Notes under the pieces: generated by a model
What the model was told of the DNA's origin: nothing
What the model saw: only the letters and a program-made list of their open reading frames with translations
The model's database searches: none
Made by a program: the position numbers and the translations under genes
Assembly: GCA_021794335.1 (NCBI GenBank)
Contig: JAJYQZ010000152.1
Span: forward strand, 1-14,184
Length of the DNA: 14,184 bases
Direction: 5' to 3'
DNA from: a bacterium
GTDB lineage: Bacteria; SZUA-79; Acidulodesulfobacterales; Acidulodesulfobacteraceae
In this document: positions 12,541 through 14,184 of the stretch, in pieces
Layout: each line of letters opens with the position of its first letter
Numbering within the stretch: position 1 is the first letter of the stretch

Positions 12541-12841
12541 CTATCCTGCCACTTTTTAAGCGTTCCCCGGCTTTTAACCAACAGGGGTATTGCGCGGATT
12601 CGTCCGTCTTGACGCGCAACGTCCGGCCCCAAAGCGGTATATAGGTTATGGGTTAAAATGTTCCCGCTACCAAACAAAAACATTTTCGAATTTATGGAAT
12701 TAAAAACACGGGAGAGATGCGCTTTCGGCGCAGGTAGGGGGCGTGCGCTACGCCCCATTAACCCCCGCGCATCGCGCATAAAGCGTGATGTCTAATTAGT
12801 AAGTTATTATAATTTAACATTTTAAACAGGAGGAAATTAAA
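12541..12841 (+). promoter_or_regulatory. GC-rich, hairpin-bearing upstream region of the recombinase gene
   Basis: GC content rises here, and three more hairpins appear: TTGCGCG/CGCGCAA (12590-12619), AAAATGTT/AACATTTT (12655-12686) and GGGGCGT/ACGCCCC (12738-12756). A consensus -10 TATAAT (12808-12813) with a poor -35, followed by the SD AGGAGG (12828-12833), serves the recombinase. The antisense frame 12519-12779 has no family likeness and runs through the hairpins, so it is not called. Confidence 0.5.
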
Positions 12842-13756
12842 ATGACAGGAATCGAAAAGAATTTCACATTTTGGGCGTCACAGGTTACAACAAGACTGAA
12901 CGATGAAATGAAGCAATTATCTGAAAAAACCAAGTATAATATTAGAGCCGAAGCCCCACGATTGGCAAGGGATTTAACCGCCGCCGGGGTTTCAAAGAAC
13001 GGCGCCGCGGGCAAAATCACAAAGGAACAGATAAAGGCGGTCGTAGAGAATTGGAAAAATGCGGGTTATACTGTAGGAACCATGCAGGACAAAATGTCTT
13101 CCCTACGGTCTATCCTTAATGCCGCCGGGAATAAGGAAGCTGCCTCTATCAGTAACGTCAAATTGGGTATCCGTGAAGGTAGGGACGTGCTGAACAAGGC
13201 AAACATAGATAAGTCCTGCCGTATTCCTGGAGCCTCCTTGCTAGAAGTTAAAGACGTAACCGTCAAGGCGGCGATCCAGCTTACCGCCTCGTACGGCTTG
13301 CGCAAAGAGGAAGCGGCGAAAACGGTTTACCAGCTATCTAAAGGGCATAGCGTTGAAAAGGACGGAAAACTGGTTCTTAAGGGGAAATGGTGCAAGAACG
13401 GCCGCCCGCGGGAATTTACGATGAGGGATGGCGGGAAAGCGTTAAGAGAGGTCGCCCGCACCGTTCTCGGCGTCGAGATAAAAGGCAGGGTCGAGCAGTT
13501 CAGAAGTAGAATTGATTACGCCGTCAAACAATTAAAGGCGGAGGATAAAAACGTCCATATGCACGGATTAAGGCACGCTTATGCCCAAGAAAGATATCGT
13601 GAAATTACCGGAATGCTCGCCCCCGCTGCAGGCGGCCTTAAATACGCCGAAATGACCCCCGAGCGGCAAAATGATTATATCCGGGCCGCCGGTATCATAG
13701 CCCACGAACTCGGGCATAACCGAGAGACGATAAGCCAAACATACATAGGAAAATAG
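12842..13756 (+). CDS. Integrase_1-type tyrosine recombinase
   Basis: This 304-aa protein is a complete site-specific recombinase. The N-terminal part (about 15-110) is a helical SAM-like core-binding domain. The catalytic domain shows R154 in SYGLRKEEA, a candidate K185 in CKNGRPREF, the box HGLRHAYAQERY (H241, R244), then a family insert MLAPAAGGLKYAEMTPERQ, ELGHNR with H292, and the nucleophile Y301 four residues from the C-terminus. The HGLRHAYAQxRY...LAPxAGG pattern is that of the Integrase_1 subgroup with a Phage_int_SAM_2 N-terminus, seen in integrative elements. The start is fixed by the SD AGGAGG with 8-nt spacing. Codon use is more GC-rich than neighbouring cargo, suggesting a different origin. 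A strong terminator-like hairpin follows. All catalytic residues are present. Confidence 0.85.
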   Translation: MTGIEKNFTFWASQVTTRLNDEMKQLSEKTKYNIRAEAPRLARDLTAAGVSKNGAAGKITKEQIKAVVENWKNAGYTVGTMQDKMSSLRSILNAAGNKEAASISNVKLGIREGRDVLNKANIDKSCRIPGASLLEVKDVTVKAAIQLTASYGLRKEEAAKTVYQLSKGHSVEKDGKLVLKGKWCKNGRPREFTMRDGGKALREVARTVLGVEIKGRVEQFRSRIDYAVKQLKAEDKNVHMHGLRHAYAQERYREITGMLAPAAGGLKYAEMTPERQNDYIRAAGIIAHELGHNRETISQTYIGK

Positions 13757-13763
13757 CGTTTTA

Positions 13764-13800
13764 ATTAAGGTCGGGGCGTCGCGCACGCCTCGACCTTAAT
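13764..13800. terminator. strong intrinsic hairpin after the recombinase
   Basis: ATTAAGGTCGGGGCG (13764-13778) pairs with CGCCTCGACCTTAAT (13786-13800), 15 pairs with one G-T, loop TCGCGCA. A T8 run follows only at about 13817, so classic Rho-independent geometry is imperfect. The position 8 nt after the stop still favours a terminator. Confidence 0.6.
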
Positions 13801-13895
13801 ACATAATAAAATAGGCTTTTTTTTGAAATATTTTTTCAGCAACCCCGATAAATTTTGCTATAAGATATACAGGGAGATTTTAACGGTTAACGGAA

Positions 13896-14096
13896 ATGGA
13901 AAAACATGTCCTGCTAAAAGTAAAAGATGTGGCGGAAATGCTCAATATGGCGGAAATATCAATCTACAATATGGTTTACCGCAGGGAAATCCCATTTGTT
14001 AAAATTGGCCGCAATCTCCGTTTCGACCGTTCAAAAATTTACGCTTGGATTTTTGATAACAGCCATGATAAAATTAAGTCTGAAAGTAAGCCGTAA
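13896..14096 (+). CDS. excisionase-like helix-turn-helix protein
   Basis: A 66-aa protein of the excisionase/MerR-like winged-HTH family (HTH_17). LLKVKDVAEMLNMAEISIYN is the HTH, followed by the wing MVYRREIPFVKIGRNLRFDR and a final helix SKIYAWIFD. Such proteins bend attachment-site DNA and steer an integrase to excision, or act as small repressors. The start has no strong SD. The next gene, an integrase, begins 23 nt after its stop with an excellent SD, a typical xis-int pair located at the element end. Base use is in line with the surrounding element. Confidence 0.85.
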   Translation: MEKHVLLKVKDVAEMLNMAEISIYNMVYRREIPFVKIGRNLRFDRSKIYAWIFDNSHDKIKSESKP

Positions 14097-14119
14097 ATTC
14101 CTTTTAGGAGGTGAATAAA

Positions 14120-14184
14120 ATGGGAATTTACAGGCAGAAAAAATCGAATATATTTTGGATGAGTAAGACCGTTGACGGTATCTT
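14120..14184 (+). CDS. tyrosine integrase, N-terminus only (window edge)
   Basis: It begins at the ATG at 14120 behind AGGAGGTGA (14106-14114) and runs open to the window end, giving 21 residues that include IYRQKKSNIFWMSKTVDGI. This is the first strand pair of an arm-type DNA-binding domain of tyrosine integrases, preceded by an xis-like gene. It is the probable integrase of the larger element and should lie next to the intact tRNA-Lys. Only the first few percent of the protein is visible, so the call rests on this short match plus context. Confidence 0.65.
   Translation, partial: MGIYRQKKSNIFWMSKTVDGI

Larger units (their letters stand above)
5268..14184. mobile_element. larger integrative element at tRNA-Lys, right end outside window
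   Basis: The left limit is the tRNA-Lys repeat at 5268-5312. An excisionase-like gene and the start of an arm-domain integrase sit at the window's right edge, where the tRNA-proximal end is expected. Cargo includes a restriction-modification operon, a cyclase-like gene, a YIP1-like gene, a TPR gene, a second tyrosine recombinase and a hairpin-rich non-coding region, plus relics of other insertions. The right attachment site and intact tRNA-Lys are not seen, so the extent is inference. Confidence 0.55.

Noticed and set aside
12519..12779. 86-codon - frame in the GC-rich region
   Set aside because: Crosses several perfect hairpins, has no SD and no recognisable motif; explained by higher GC and few stops.

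Overview
The window is low-GC bacterial DNA and falls into two parts: a chromosomal backbone on the left (about 1-3,800) and a tRNA-Lys-associated pile-up of mobile elements on the right (about 3,980 to the window end). CheZ with a proper CheY-P docking tail, SmpB, a periplasmic TlpA-type thioredoxin and Roadblock/LC7 proteins suggest a Gram-negative, proteobacterial lineage, perhaps deltaproteobacterial in the broad sense. No rRNA or diagnostic marker is present, so the taxonomy is only a guess.

Backbone, all on + strand: the 3' end of smpB, a secreted TlpA/ResA-like thioredoxin behind a hairpin-containing leader, cheZ, tRNA-Glu(UUC), a DUF4388/PATAN-like + Roadblock protein, a second Roadblock protein, then tRNA-Thr(CGU) starting 2 nt after that gene's stop. 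CheZ and the Roadblock pair suggest a signalling or motility neighbourhood.

Mobile part: a perfect 45-bp direct repeat (3981-4025 and 5268-5312) is the 3' half of a tRNA-Lys(UUU) gene on the - strand. No intact tRNA-Lys is in the window. The repeats enclose a 1.33-kb mini-element holding only a UPF0175 antitoxin/PIN toxin pair and an integrase stub. A second, larger element starts at 5268 and runs off the right edge, where an excisionase-like gene and the start of an arm-domain integrase are found; the intact tRNA-Lys is predicted just beyond. In between lie an FRG-like gene tail, a class III nucleotide-cyclase-like protein, a dead C5-methyltransferase N-terminus, an IS relic, a YIP1-like membrane protein, an integrase C-terminal relic, a TPR protein, an MvaI/BcnI-type restriction-modification operon, and a complete Integrase_1-type tyrosine recombinase.

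The most unusual stretch is about 11.73-12.54 kb. A near-consensus sigma70 promoter (TTGACA-17-TAAAAT) on + strand opens onto roughly 0.8 kb without a credible ORF, tiled by consecutive strong, often nested inverted repeats. The best reading is a large structured non-coding RNA carried by the element. A folded-DNA recombination or replication region serving the recombinase downstream is the main alternative. The element as a whole looks like a defence/cargo island: restriction-modification, toxin-antitoxin, a cyclase-like protein and relics of earlier insertions.
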